A DNA stretch of 64,000 bases from Actinomadura chibensis NBRC 106107 (GTDB lineage: Bacteria; Actinomycetota; Actinomycetes; Streptosporangiales; Streptosporangiaceae): the NCBI RefSeq assembly GCF_001552135.1, contig NZ_BCQP01000043.1, positions 58,869 to 122,868 of the forward strand, read 5' to 3'. The notes below the pieces were generated by a model. That model did not search any database and had not been told where the DNA came from. It was given only the letters and a program-made list of their open reading frames with translations. The translations under genes were made by a program, and so were the position numbers. This document shows, in pieces, positions 28,296 through 36,573 of this stretch. Position 1 is the stretch's first letter; the number at the start of each line of letters is the position of its first letter.

Positions 28296-28319
28296 CGAAG
28301 TTGATCTTTATCAACTTCG
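28296..28319. terminator. hairpin with a 10-bp perfect stem
   Basis: CGAAGTTGAT, loop CTTT, ATCAACTTCG. There is no clear T-tract after it, so it could equally be an operator. It sits between the divergent cas3 and cas2 units. Confidence 0.35.
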
Positions 28320-28400
28320 GTGCGCGGCTGTGCTGGGAGGTGCTCCGCCGCCTCATCACGTAACGGGCCGGTAGAACCGTCGTCAAAGACGGCGGAGCCT

Positions 28401-28432
28401 GGTGGTCTCCCGTCCATGAGCGGGAGACCACC
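28401..28432. terminator. strong hairpin with a 12-bp perfect stem
   Basis: GGTGGTCTCCCG, an 8-base loop, CGGGAGACCACC. Such a stem would be very stable in RNA and lies just before the short frame that leads into cas2. It could be a terminator that isolates cas2, or the scar of a lost mobile element. Confidence 0.4.
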
Positions 28433-28438
28433 TTCATC

Positions 28439-28627
28439 ATGATGGAAAACCGTGCCTGGCTCCACCGAACCAGAATCAAGAGGCGACCACAGAGCGGGTT
28501 CTTCTGCAACAGAACCCCACCCGAGCCGCGCCCTCACGAAGGTCTTGTCCAACCCGGCATGGGCGACCAGCACGTCGCCATCATCGGCCCCGAATTCGAC
28601 CCGCCTGCCAACGGCACCACCACATGA
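28439..28627 (+). pseudogene. short frame coupled to cas2, possible cas1 3' remnant
   Basis: A 62-codon frame whose stop overlaps the cas2 start as ATGA. In intact type I-E loci the gene in that position and overlap is cas1. The residues (for example HVAIIGPEFDPPANGTTT) show no diagnostic Cas1 motif, because those lie further upstream in the protein. The proposal rests on position only. Confidence 0.25.
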
Positions 28628-28935
28628 GCACCGTCATTGTCCTCATCGCCGCACCACAAGGACTCCGCGGCCACCTCACCCGCTGGATGGTCGAAGTACA
28701 CGCCGGCGTCTTCGTCGGCAACCCCAGCCGCCGCATCCGCGACCGCCTCTGGGATCTACTCGCCACCCGCATCGGCGACGGACAAGCCATCCTCGTCGAA
28801 CCAGCCACCAACGAACAAGGCTGGACCGTCCGCACCGCAGGCAAAGACCGCTGGAAACCCGTCGACTTCGACGGCCTCATCCTGTCTGCACGCCACCGAA
28901 ACCAACCAAACCAAAACCCGCCCCCCACCAGATAA
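28624..28935 (+). CDS. cas2e: type I-E Cas2e
   Basis: A 103-residue protein with the Cas2e pattern: TVIVLIAAPQGLRGHLTRW, VHAGVFVGNPSRRIRDRLW, NEQGW and a final KPVDFDGLIL. With Cas1 it forms the integrase that inserts new spacers; Cas2 is structural and cannot do this alone. It is intact, but it lies on the opposite strand to the effector operon and no cas1 is found in the window. An array in the same direction begins only 18 bases after the stop, so no normal leader separates them. Confidence 0.93.
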   Translation: MSTVIVLIAAPQGLRGHLTRWMVEVHAGVFVGNPSRRIRDRLWDLLATRIGDGQAILVEPATNEQGWTVRTAGKDRWKPVDFDGLILSARHRNQPNQNPPPTR

Positions 28936-28953
28936 ACCCCCAGGTTGACAAGT

Positions 28954-29652
28954 GTCCGCCCCGCGCACGCGGGGATCGTCCCCGCGTCGAGTGGGGTGTC
29001 CGCACCGCTAGCTCGTCCGCCCCGCGCACGCGGGGATCGTCCCGAGCCCCCAGGACCCCGGCCCCCAGCAGGATGGTCCGCCCTGCGCACGCGGGGATCG
29101 TCCCGGATGGGGGAATTTCGGCGGCGGGTTCCAAGAGTCCGCCCCGCGCACGCGGGGATCGTCCCATGCGGCCCGCGCGCGTCTGGCGGGACATTCCGTC
29201 CGCCCCGCGCACGCGGGGATCGTCCGGCGGGAGCCCCCGCGTCGGCCGCGAGGAGGACGTCCGCCCCGCGCACGCGGGGATCGTCCCGACAGCCCGACGG
29301 GGGTGAGGTCGGTGGCTAGGTCCGCCCCGCGCACGCGGGGATCGTCCGCACTCGACATGGTCCGCGAGCCCAGCGGTGCCGTCCGCCCCGCGCACGCGGG
29401 GATCGTCCCACGAAGGTCACGGCGGACACCGAGGAGGCGAAGTCCGCCCCGCGCACGCGGGGATCGTCCGAGCTAGGGCACCGCGTCCTGCCCGTCTTCC
29501 ACGTCCGCCCCGCGCACGCGGGGATCGTCCGCGAAGAATGGGCCCCACCCCGTGTGGGGCCCTGTCCGCCCCGCGCACGCGAGGATCGTCCCAGCGTGGC
29601 GGGCGGGAGGTCGGGCCCCCGGCCGTCCGCCCCGCGCACGCGGGGATCGTCC
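28954..29652 (+). CRISPR. CRISPR array 3a, type I-E, second repeat family, 12 repeats
   Basis: Twelve 28-bp repeats at an exact 61-bp period (28954, 29015 and so on to 29625). In plus orientation the repeat begins GTCCGCCCCGCG and ends CGGGGATCGTCC, so it differs from arrays 1, 2 and 3b at the fourth base and in the 3' end. It follows cas2 in the same direction, as in standard I-E loci, but with no room for a leader. The array ends in a chimeric repeat at 29686. Confidence 0.96.
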
Positions 29653-29685
29653 ACGGCTAGGGGGCGAGTTGTCTCGCAGCAACAG

Positions 29686-29711
29686 GTCCGCCCCGCGTGC
29701 GCGGGGTCGAC
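29686..29711. repeat. chimeric repeat joining arrays 3a and 3b
   Basis: This 26-base unit begins like the array 3a repeat (GTCCGCCCCGCG) and ends like the plus-strand reading of the array 3b repeat (GTGCGCGGGG, then TCGAC, one base short). It stands at the normal 61-base step from the last 3a repeat and one spacer before the first full 3b repeat at 29745. It is the exact point where repeat orientation flips. Confidence 0.85.
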
Positions 29712-29744
29712 GCGCGGCGGAACTGCACTCCGCTGGCGATGGCG

Positions 29745-31480
29745 GAACCATCCCCGCGTGCGCGGGGCCGACACCGGTACGCATCTCCGTGTCGAGCGTC
29801 TGCGCGAACCATCCCCGCGTGCGCGGGGCCGACGAGAACCCGTGAACCCGGCCGGTCCGGGGACGCGAACCATCCCCGCGGGCGCGGGGCCGACGTCGTC
29901 GGCGACGTGCCAGGCGTCGGTGACCGGGAACCATCCCCGCGGGCGCGGGGCCGACCCCCTGACGCAGACAAGGCGCTTCGGCGACGTCGAACCATCCCCG
30001 CGTGCGCGGGGCCGACTTCCATAGTGTCCCAATCGTCAACGGTGCCCGGGAACCATCCCCGCGTGCGCGGGGCCGACGGCAGCAACGCGCTCGGCGGCGA
30101 GGGCATCGGCGAACCATCCCCGCGTGCGCGGGGCCGACGGGATGCTCGGCCGCGACCACGTCGCGGGCCAGGAACCATCCCCGCGTGCGCGGGGCCGACG
30201 CCGCGAGGTGGCCGGTGAGGAACACAACCGCGGAACCATCCCCGCGTGCGCGGGGCCGACCCGCCCACCTCTACGACCTCGCCCTCGACGCGCTGAACCA
30301 TCCCCGCGTGCGCGGGGCCGACTCGTGGCGGGATCGTGGCCTCAACTGAGATCAAGAACCATCCCCGCGTGCGCGGGGCCGACGTTGGCGTACCAATTGG
30401 ACGCCGTCCTCATTGAGAACCATCCCCGCGTGCGCGGGGCCGACTGGACGGTCGCCCGGTACGCGGTCGTGCGCCCGGAACCATCCCCGCGTGCGCGGGG
30501 CCGACTACGCCCGCTGACCCGCAGTGGTGGGTGAGAATGAACCATCCCCGCGTGCGCGGGGCCGACGCGCCAAGGGTGATAAGAAGATCGGCACTCGCCG
30601 AACCATCCCCGCGTGCGCGGGGCCGACCTTTCGAGTCATGGCGTGCCCTTCGGCGTCGGCGAACCATCCCCGCGTGCGCGGGGCCGACGCCGGATCCGCG
30701 TGGTTCTTCCTGGTCCCCGGCGAACCATCCCCGCGTGCGCGGGGCCGACCACACGCGTAATCGACCAGCGCGTGTTAGACGGAACCATCCCCGCGTGCGC
30801 GGGGCCGACGGCCGGTTCCTCCTGGTCGCCGACGAAGCCCAGGAACCATCCCCGCGTGCGCGGGGCCGACGCGGTCCGCGGCGCTGCGCGGGGAGCTGCA
30901 GGGGAACCATCCCCGCGTGCGCGGGGCCGACCTCGTGGCAACCGTGCAGCGCGCGATCGACTCGGAACCATCCCCGCGTGCGCGGGGCCGACGTCCTGAC
31001 GTACTCGGCGACGTCGCCCGGGGTGGAACCATCCCCGCGTGCGCGGGGCCGACTACATCGGGGGTCGTGCCGGAGGGCACTCCGGCGAACCATCCCCGCG
31101 TGCGCGGGGCCGACGGATGCCGTGCTTGATCGGCTGCATCGGGTCCAGAACCATCCCCGCGTGCGCGGGGCCGACCAGTGACTCGAAACCAGTCGATCAA
31201 AAACGATCGAACCATCCCCGCGTGCGCGGGGCCGACGCGTCACGCGACACACAACTGCGGTCAGTCGAAGAACCATCCCCGCGTGCGCGGGGCCGACACC
31301 CGCACGGACGCGGAGGCGGCGGGGATGTGGGAACCATCCCCGCGTGCGCGGGGCCGACGCCTTCCGATGCGTCGGCGTCGCGCCCCCGTGAGAACCATCC
31401 CCGCGTGCGCGGGGCCGACGCCACGTCGACCGCCCACTCCGTGGGATCGATGGAACCATCCCCGCGTGCGCGGGGCCGAC
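29745..31480 (-). CRISPR. CRISPR array 3b, type I-E, 29 repeats
   Basis: Twenty-nine 28-bp repeats of the array 1 family, with plus-strand starts from 29745 to 31453 and spacers near 33 bp. Repeats at 29867 and 29928 carry a GGGCGC loop variant. Orientation is minus strand, with the leader at 31481-31775, so it converges on array 3a. Repeats near the leader are uniform, consistent with recent spacer gain when adaptation worked. Confidence 0.97.
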
Positions 31481-31775
31481 ACTTTCTGACCTGCAACGTT
31501 ATCGGCGGGAGGGCGGGTTTTCATTTGGTTGGTTTGTGATCATGGTTGGTGGAAGGGCCCCGGGCTTGTGCTGTTGTCGTGGGTTCGGTTGGTGGGGCGG
31601 GTGGTTTTGTCAGTGGGTGTGGCTAGCTTACGTTCTGTGAGTACCGGGTGGTTGGCGTCGAGTGCGGGGAACCCACTGGCGGTGCTGTGAGGGTAAGAGT
31701 GCGGGCAGGGCTGGTGGGCGGGCGAACCTGCTGTTGCAGCATTTGCTGGACACGGCCACGGTTGCCGAGTTGGTC
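31481..31775 (-). promoter_or_regulatory. leader of CRISPR array 3b (copy of array 1 leader)
   Basis: Nearly identical to 16218-16510 up to the shared block ending GTTGCCGAGTTG; the two copies diverge sharply after it. Repeat-proximal blocks TTTCTGACCTGCAACGTTAT and GGTTGGTTTGTGATCAT are conserved. The size of the shared block defines the duplicated leader at about 295 bases. Confidence 0.8.
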
Positions 31776-31831
31776 TGGGATTTCCACCTTGCGTTGTCGG
31801 TTCGTCGGATGCTGGACGGTGTCGCGGGTGA

Positions 31832-31920
31832 GTCAGCCCTGCGCACGCGGGGATGGTCCCAGAGCGCTTTTCAGGACGTCCAGGGCGTGCCGTGATCCCC
31901 GCGCATGCGACGGGGATGGT
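31832..31920 (+). CRISPR. relic two-repeat array beyond leader 3b
   Basis: A decayed repeat at 31832-31860 (GTCAGCCCTGCGCACG, then CGGGGATGGTCCC) and another starting at 31892 (GTGATCCCCGCG, then GACGGGGATGGTT) are 60 bases apart, with a 31-base spacer. They point along the plus strand, opposite to array 3b, and lie outside the shared leader. Probably the end of a lost array. Confidence 0.6.
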
Positions 31921-31972
31921 TGGGACTGTGGCCGTTGGGAGGAGCAGACCCGCTTGTGCTGGTTCGGGGGCG

Positions 31973-32092
31973 TCATTGATGCTCGTTGCGCCCGGTGAGC
32001 GCAGCATCAGGTCTGCCGTTGGTGCGCGGTTGGGCGAGCAGGCTCCGTAGTTGTTCTTCCGCTCTGTGTGCAGCCTTTTCAAGGGTGTTCAT
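31973..32092 (-). CDS. possible small protein, 39 residues
   Basis: A short frame begins ATG 32092, overlapping the end of the decayed gene upstream, and reads MNTLEKAAHRAEEQLRSLLA before ending at 31973. The helical, charged composition is plausible for a real small protein, but there is no family match to support it. Confidence 0.25.
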   Translation of the reverse strand: MNTLEKAAHRAEEQLRSLLAQPRTNGRPDAALTGRNEHQ

Positions 32093-32871
32093 GTGCGGTT
32101 GGAAGCTTCTTGACGCCCAATCCTGCTGTGGCGAGGACACCGGTGAGTTCTTGTTCTTGCCGAGGGGGGAGGTGAGAGCGTGCGACTTGATGTGTCAGGA
32201 CGTCTCGGGTCGCGTAGGCGTCGGAGGATGCGAGGTTGATGACCGCGTCGCGTAGCCGTGCGGCGTCGCGGCTTGGTCGGTCGGTCGCCAGGTCGAGCGT
32301 GGTCAGGCCGAGCAGGTGCGGAATACGGCGGTCGTGGGTTCGGGTTCGGGTTCGGCGACCAGCGTGAGCGCCCCAACACGAGATGGTCTAGTTCCTGTTG
32401 GGGTGTGGGCGGGGGCTTTGGTCGGGAGGCGATGAGCAGGATCGCTGCGACTGTCTTCTCCCAGGGTTGGGTGAGGATGCTGGATTCGATCGTCTGGGTG
32501 GGCTGTTGGGTGAGGCCGTGCTCGAGCAATGACATGATCTTGTTTTGGCGTTTGTCGAGGAGGCGGGTGCCGATGCTGCGGTGCGCGGCCAGGGTGTCGG
32601 CGGCTTCGGTCTAGCGGCCTTGGTGGGCGCGAGGGAGGGATGCGTCGGCGGCGTCGAAGCGTACGGCGCTTTGGTGCACTGCGGCGTATAGGTAGTGCGG
32701 CAGCGCCTTGGACGGGGGACCGGGGTCTGGCTTCTGGTGCAGAACGAGCCCGACGTCCAGGACCTCGACCGCCTTGTGCGGGTGGCCTTGCGCACGGGGC
32801 CCGGTTTGAGACCGAGGTCCTAGCTGCACTCGCGCACCGGGAGCTGGTCGTCGGCGTACCAGGGTCGGCAA
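32079..32871 (-). pseudogene. decayed regulator-like gene (TPR-type C-terminal part)
   Basis: The frame reads HPHKAVEVLDVGLVLHQ and YAAVHQSAVRFDAADASL, then meets TAG at 32611. It continues in the same frame as TEAADTLAAHRSIGTRLLDK and MSLLEHGLTQQPTQTIESS, then shifts near 32350 to LDLATDRPSRDAARLRDAV and ends at 32079. The helical repeats resemble the C-terminal halves of actinobacterial HTH/TPR regulators such as the one at 38000. One nonsense change and at least one frameshift, together with a missing N-terminus, make it non-functional. Confidence 0.5.
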
Positions 32872-33004
32872 TTGTGCGATCTGGTCGTCGGTGACATTGC
32901 GGCCGCGAGTTGATAGCGCGCGGGGTGGAGGCTGAGCGGGTGTGAGGCGATGCTTAGGTGTTCACTTTCGTGTTCCGGTTGTTGACTGTGGGTTCGGTGG
33001 CTGA

Positions 33005-34447
33005 TCAACGCCGTTTCTTCCTGGCGCGTTTGGTGGGCGGCCGGGTCGCTGGCTTGTGTTTGGAGCGGTCGCTGCGGTGCTCGTTTCCTGCCAAGCGCAT
33101 GAGCGCGCATGCCTGGAAGGTCCCCAGCGCCCAAAGCAGATCGGCTGGGGCGATTTCGGGGGGCGGCAGTGTCGGTTCTTGGTGCTGCGCTAGCAGGAGG
33201 TGTCGCAGCGCGGGCCATGCCCGGTCGTCGAAAGGCTTGCCCGTGCCGGGTGCAAAAGTCCTCAGGATCTGGGTGAGGGCCTTCTTGTGAGTGGTGCCGG
33301 TTTTGACGGTCAGCGCGTGCAGCACCTGCTGGCTGGCGTGGTAGGAGGCCATCATCGCCACCTCGGGCTCATACCGGCCCAACAGATCAGCGATTACTTC
33401 ATCGGGCGAGGGGCCGTCGGGTGCATCGGGGGCGACGAGAGCGACGATCCGCATGCGTAGGTGGTTGAGGTCATCGTCCACCCCCTCGGGGAGGGGATCG
33501 GTGGTCCGGAGGGTGGGGGCGCTGACCACCGTGACGTGGCGTGCGGGCGGTAGCCCGGCCTGCCGGTCGGCCTCGGCCTCCTGCGCGGAGACGGGGAGCC
33601 GGGCAAGGTGCGGCGGCCGGGTCGGCTCGTCTGGGTCGGGGGTGAGCATCGCCCACGACGCCAGGACGATGTAGGCCAGGGTGGGATCGGGATCGAGCCG
33701 GTCGGCGGGCAGCTCGGCGGGCAGCGTGGTGAGCGGCAGAAAACGCAGCATCGTGAACGGGAACGTGGCGGGGGCCGGGTCGGGCGTGGCGCCGGGACCT
33801 AGCGGCATGTCGCGCTCTTGCAGGAAGAATGACTCGTCGTAGTAGATCGGGAGATGCTCGGTCAGCATGTCGTTGGCGAGTTGCGGGGTGAACCAGTGCG
33901 GTGCCGCGATGTCGGCAAGTCCACGCACGAACAGGCCGGACAGATCGCCCCAGAACGCCAGCCACACTCCGGAGGTTTCCGGGGTGGTGACGCGGCCCCA
34001 GTGCACGCCAGTGATCGGTGCTTCGTCGGCGCCGCGGGTGATCGGTGTTGCCCAGCGCAGAAACCCTGCGGTGGCGGGCGGGACGATGCCATGCCCTGCG
34101 ATCGTCCCGTGGCCTGCCAGTGCATCCACCGCGGCGCTGGCCTGAAGGCGAGCCCCATAGGAGGTCGCGGCCACGGTGGCGCCAGGGTCCAGGGTGATCA
34201 GTTCGGCGTGCCCGAGCCGCTCGGCCTCGTCTGCCGCGAGCGCCACCGAGCGCTCCATCGGCTCGGCGTCCGGCCCCACGGGCAGCGATGGGGGCACGAG
34301 CATCGGCCCGGTGAACTCCTCCTGCAAGGCGAACCAAAGCGGCGCGTAGCCGACCAAGAACTGGTGAGCGCTGCGGCGTATTCGCAGCGACTCACTGATC
34401 AGCTCGCTATTGATGGTCACGTGATGCTCCCAATGCGGCCGTTCCAC
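33005..34447 (-). CDS. hypothetical protein, 480 residues
   Basis: Not recognised. A soluble-looking protein with no membrane helix or signal peptide. The middle contains aromatic-rich strands (TPETSGVWLAFWGDLSGLFV, YYDESFFLQERDMPLG). The C-terminus is a highly basic tail (KHKPATRPPTKRARKKRR). The start may be ATG 34447 or an inner GTG just before VTINSELISES. It is followed by the decayed regulator and preceded by a 260-base gap and the CPBP gene, all on the same strand, so it may have its own promoter. Confidence 0.7.
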   Translation of the reverse strand: MERPHWEHHVTINSELISESLRIRRSAHQFLVGYAPLWFALQEEFTGPMLVPPSLPVGPDAEPMERSVALAADEAERLGHAELITLDPGATVAATSYGARLQASAAVDALAGHGTIAGHGIVPPATAGFLRWATPITRGADEAPITGVHWGRVTTPETSGVWLAFWGDLSGLFVRGLADIAAPHWFTPQLANDMLTEHLPIYYDESFFLQERDMPLGPGATPDPAPATFPFTMLRFLPLTTLPAELPADRLDPDPTLAYIVLASWAMLTPDPDEPTRPPHLARLPVSAQEAEADRQAGLPPARHVTVVSAPTLRTTDPLPEGVDDDLNHLRMRIVALVAPDAPDGPSPDEVIADLLGRYEPEVAMMASYHASQQVLHALTVKTGTTHKKALTQILRTFAPGTGKPFDDRAWPALRHLLLAQHQEPTLPPPEIAPADLLWALGTFQACALMRLAGNEHRSDRSKHKPATRPPTKRARKKRR

Positions 34448-34707
34448 GCTCCCGGGCGGCCAGGTCGCGGTCGGTGTTTCACAGTTGGTTGGATCTGGAA
34501 GAGGCGTGGCGGAGCGGAAGCCGCGCTATGGGCGGAGCCGATAACCCCCGCTCCGCCATGCCCCTGGCGGCGCCCTCTTCGGGTGCACCGCCGCAGCCAG
34601 GTGTTACCGCCGGCCGGGCCCCTGGTGAGCACGTGCTAGGGCGTCCACCAGCCGACCGGCATCACCGATGGTTCCGACGCCCGAGACCGGGTGTTCACTG
34701 AACTTGA
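34448..34707. other. gap between the 480-residue gene and the CPBP gene
   Basis: About 260 bases with no supported gene. It probably holds the promoter of the 480-residue gene. Confidence 0.35.
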
Positions 34708-35763
34708 TCACTGTTGTTCGTGTCCGTTTCTGGGTTCGGAGAGGGCCGCGCGGCTCGTTGGGCTCGAAGCCGGTGATCGGGGGGCACCTTCTGCCAGGCA
34801 TGGGCTGGGCTCTACTCGTGAACCATCCCGGCTGCCCCGGATCCATCTGCGGAACCATCGGGGAGCGGCGTTGGGCGCGTTCGCAAGGAGCACGCAGGCC
34901 AGGGCTGGCGCGGTCAGCAGCGCTGCGTACCCAGCGGGGCCGCCGAACATGGCAATGGCGTTGAACAGGGTGTGGCCGACGATGATCGGGCCGACCCTGC
35001 GCGTGGCCCGATACATCCACCAGGCCGCCGCAGCGAAAGCGACGGACGAGAGGGCCGCGGCGCCGAGGTATGCGTGCGGAAGGGCGCGCAGCACGCAGAC
35101 CGTGAGGAGGATCTGCCAGGCCGGGCGGCGGGTGCCGAGCATTAGCGCGACGGGCAGCGCCAGAAGCGGGATCTCCTCCCGCACCCCAGCGGCGAGTGCT
35201 TGGACGGCGAACAGCACCTGGTTGTGCAAGCCGGTCACGTCGGCTTGCGCGGCCTGGTCAGTCACGGCAGGGCCCAGCCGGGCGAACCATGGATCCAAGA
35301 TCATCGCGGCCGAGTGCCCGGCCAGCACGACCGCGCAGGCCGCGACCGCGTCGGTGTCCCAGCGCCCTGCGATCTCGCTGGGCAGACGGCCCCGCCACAG
35401 CGGCATTCCGGCGTCGCGGGCGATGCTGGAGCATAACCACGCACCTGCACCGGTCAGCAGCACCGTTGCGGCAGTGTCGGCGGCCTGGCCGACCAGCGGC
35501 AGCAGCACCGCCCCAGCGACGGCGAGGGCGGCCGCGCACCACACCGCGCCGCCTTGCGAACAGCGCCGGGCGCGTATCAGCAGCCAGATCCCGGCGGCGG
35601 TGAGGCTGACGGCCGAGACGTTGACCGGCCCTGGCAGACCGGGCCAGCCGATGTCGGTGTCGGTACCGGCCAGTTCGGCGAAGGCATTGAGGGCTGTGGC
35701 GAAGTGGGGGCCGAACAGCACGGCTAACACGCCCGCGCCGCGCAGGAAAAGGGACTTGGTCAT
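34708..35763 (-). CDS. CPBP-family intramembrane protease (CAAX/Abi type)
   Basis: A 351-residue membrane protein with about eight hydrophobic helices. The CPBP motifs are visible: E196-E197 in AGVREEIPLL, H230 in LRALPHAYLG, and H264/N268 in IIVGHTLFNA. These form the glutamate/histidine active site of the family, which includes bacteriocin-immunity and prenyl-protease-like proteins. The cytosolic tail after about residue 290 is long and polar. The ATG follows the TAG of the upstream gene with no gap, showing an operon with the HAD-like protein and the small gene. Confidence 0.82.
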   Translation of the reverse strand: MTKSLFLRGAGVLAVLFGPHFATALNAFAELAGTDTDIGWPGLPGPVNVSAVSLTAAGIWLLIRARRCSQGGAVWCAAALAVAGAVLLPLVGQAADTAATVLLTGAGAWLCSSIARDAGMPLWRGRLPSEIAGRWDTDAVAACAVVLAGHSAAMILDPWFARLGPAVTDQAAQADVTGLHNQVLFAVQALAAGVREEIPLLALPVALMLGTRRPAWQILLTVCVLRALPHAYLGAAALSSVAFAAAAWWMYRATRRVGPIIVGHTLFNAIAMFGGPAGYAALLTAPALACVLLANAPNAAPRWFRRWIRGSRDGSRVEPSPCLAEGAPRSPASSPTSRAALSEPRNGHEQQ

Positions 35764-36573
35764 CTACGGGGTTTCTAGTCTCGAGGTTTGGTTGCCAAAG
35801 GGCGTGGACGGGGTGCTCTGCCTCGGAGGTGGACCGCCCAGGCCGGTGGGTGTGGATGAACGGTCGGGTCTATCTGTTGGAAGCGGCTCACACTCCTTGG
35901 GACTTGTTGCCGAACGTTTGGGGCCACGGCGCTGGTCCGCGCGGCGACGCGGCCAAACAACGGCAGGCCGGGCCCGCGTGGTGCGGCCACGCGCGGGACG
36001 AGGAGACTTCGATCGCAATGTCCGGAGACCCCCGATGCGGGGGCCCGGAGTTCCCACGCTCGGGTGGCCGCGGGCTCGCGGCTCTAGCTGGGCTGCTCCG
36101 TGTCCGCTCGCGGCGGCGGGTGCGGGGTGGTGGCGCGATGAGCCAGTTACCGCCCTGGGTCTGGCCGTCACCGGGACGGGCCGGCCTAGCCCAGCCGGAT
36201 GCTGTCCATGGGCCGTGGACACGAGCACGGGCACGCCCGGCGCCCTCGACGCCGCCACCACCGGTGAGGTCGTAGCAGGGTGCGGACCCACCTGCGAGGA
36301 CGTCGACAAGGAGGCGGGTGCGGAGTTGATGGCGGTCTTCACCCTGAGGAAGTGGGCCTTCATCGCGGGACCAGAGCAACGGGGAAGACGACGGACCGTG
36401 CTGTCGCCTCTACCGACGGGCGCCACGAGCACGCTCCCGCCGAGGACTGACCAGCCGGGGGCGGGGAGGTACCGCACCATCGCCACGCCCGGCTGCGCCA
36501 CCAGCACGGACGACCGTTCCACACGCCCGGCGGTGTCGGCATGCAGCGTGTAGGCCGCCGTGACGGTGATCAC
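35764..36573 (-). CDS. hypothetical protein, Pro/Arg-rich, 269 residues
   Basis: Not recognised. The N-terminal 60 residues look like ordinary folded protein (MITVTAAYTLHADTAGRVER, VAMVRYLPAPGWSVLGG); the rest is rich in Pro, Arg and Ser and may be disordered. Both ends argue for a real gene: the GTG start overlaps the stop of the HAD-like gene (GTGA), and its TAG stop is directly followed by the ATG of the CPBP gene. A frameshift in the second half cannot be excluded, since opposite-strand frames here also look coding-like. Confidence 0.5.
   Translation of the reverse strand: MITVTAAYTLHADTAGRVERSSVLVAQPGVAMVRYLPAPGWSVLGGSVLVAPVGRGDSTVRRLPRCSGPAMKAHFLRVKTAINSAPASLSTSSQVGPHPATTSPVVAASRAPGVPVLVSTAHGQHPAGLGRPVPVTARPRAVTGSSRHHPAPAAASGHGAAQLEPRARGHPSVGTPGPRIGGLRTLRSKSPRPARGRTTRARPAVVWPRRRADQRRGPKRSATSPKECEPLPTDRPDRSSTPTGLGGPPPRQSTPSTPFGNQTSRLETP

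Larger units (their letters stand above)
27954..28438. other. intergenic stretch between cas3 and cas2 regions
   Basis: About 480 bases of lower GC than their surroundings. No frame here is convincing, including a minus-strand frame at 28256-28573 that resembles nothing known to me. Two perfect hairpins lie within it. The cas3 promoter and any promoter for the cas2 side must lie here. A full cas1 gene (about 300 codons) is not present. Confidence 0.45.

Noticed and set aside
28256..28573. Minus-strand 105-codon gene between cas3 and cas2
   Set aside because: No family likeness, no ribosome site, and it covers two perfect hairpins and the short frame coupled to cas2.
31540..32082. Minus-strand frames across leader 3b and the relic repeats
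   Set aside because: The duplicated leader copies differ by indels that break the frame, so it is not coding.
34691..36553. 620-codon plus-strand frame opposite the CPBP and adjacent genes
   Set aside because: The CPBP motifs and gene junctions are on the minus strand; the plus frame spans two genes and has no domain.
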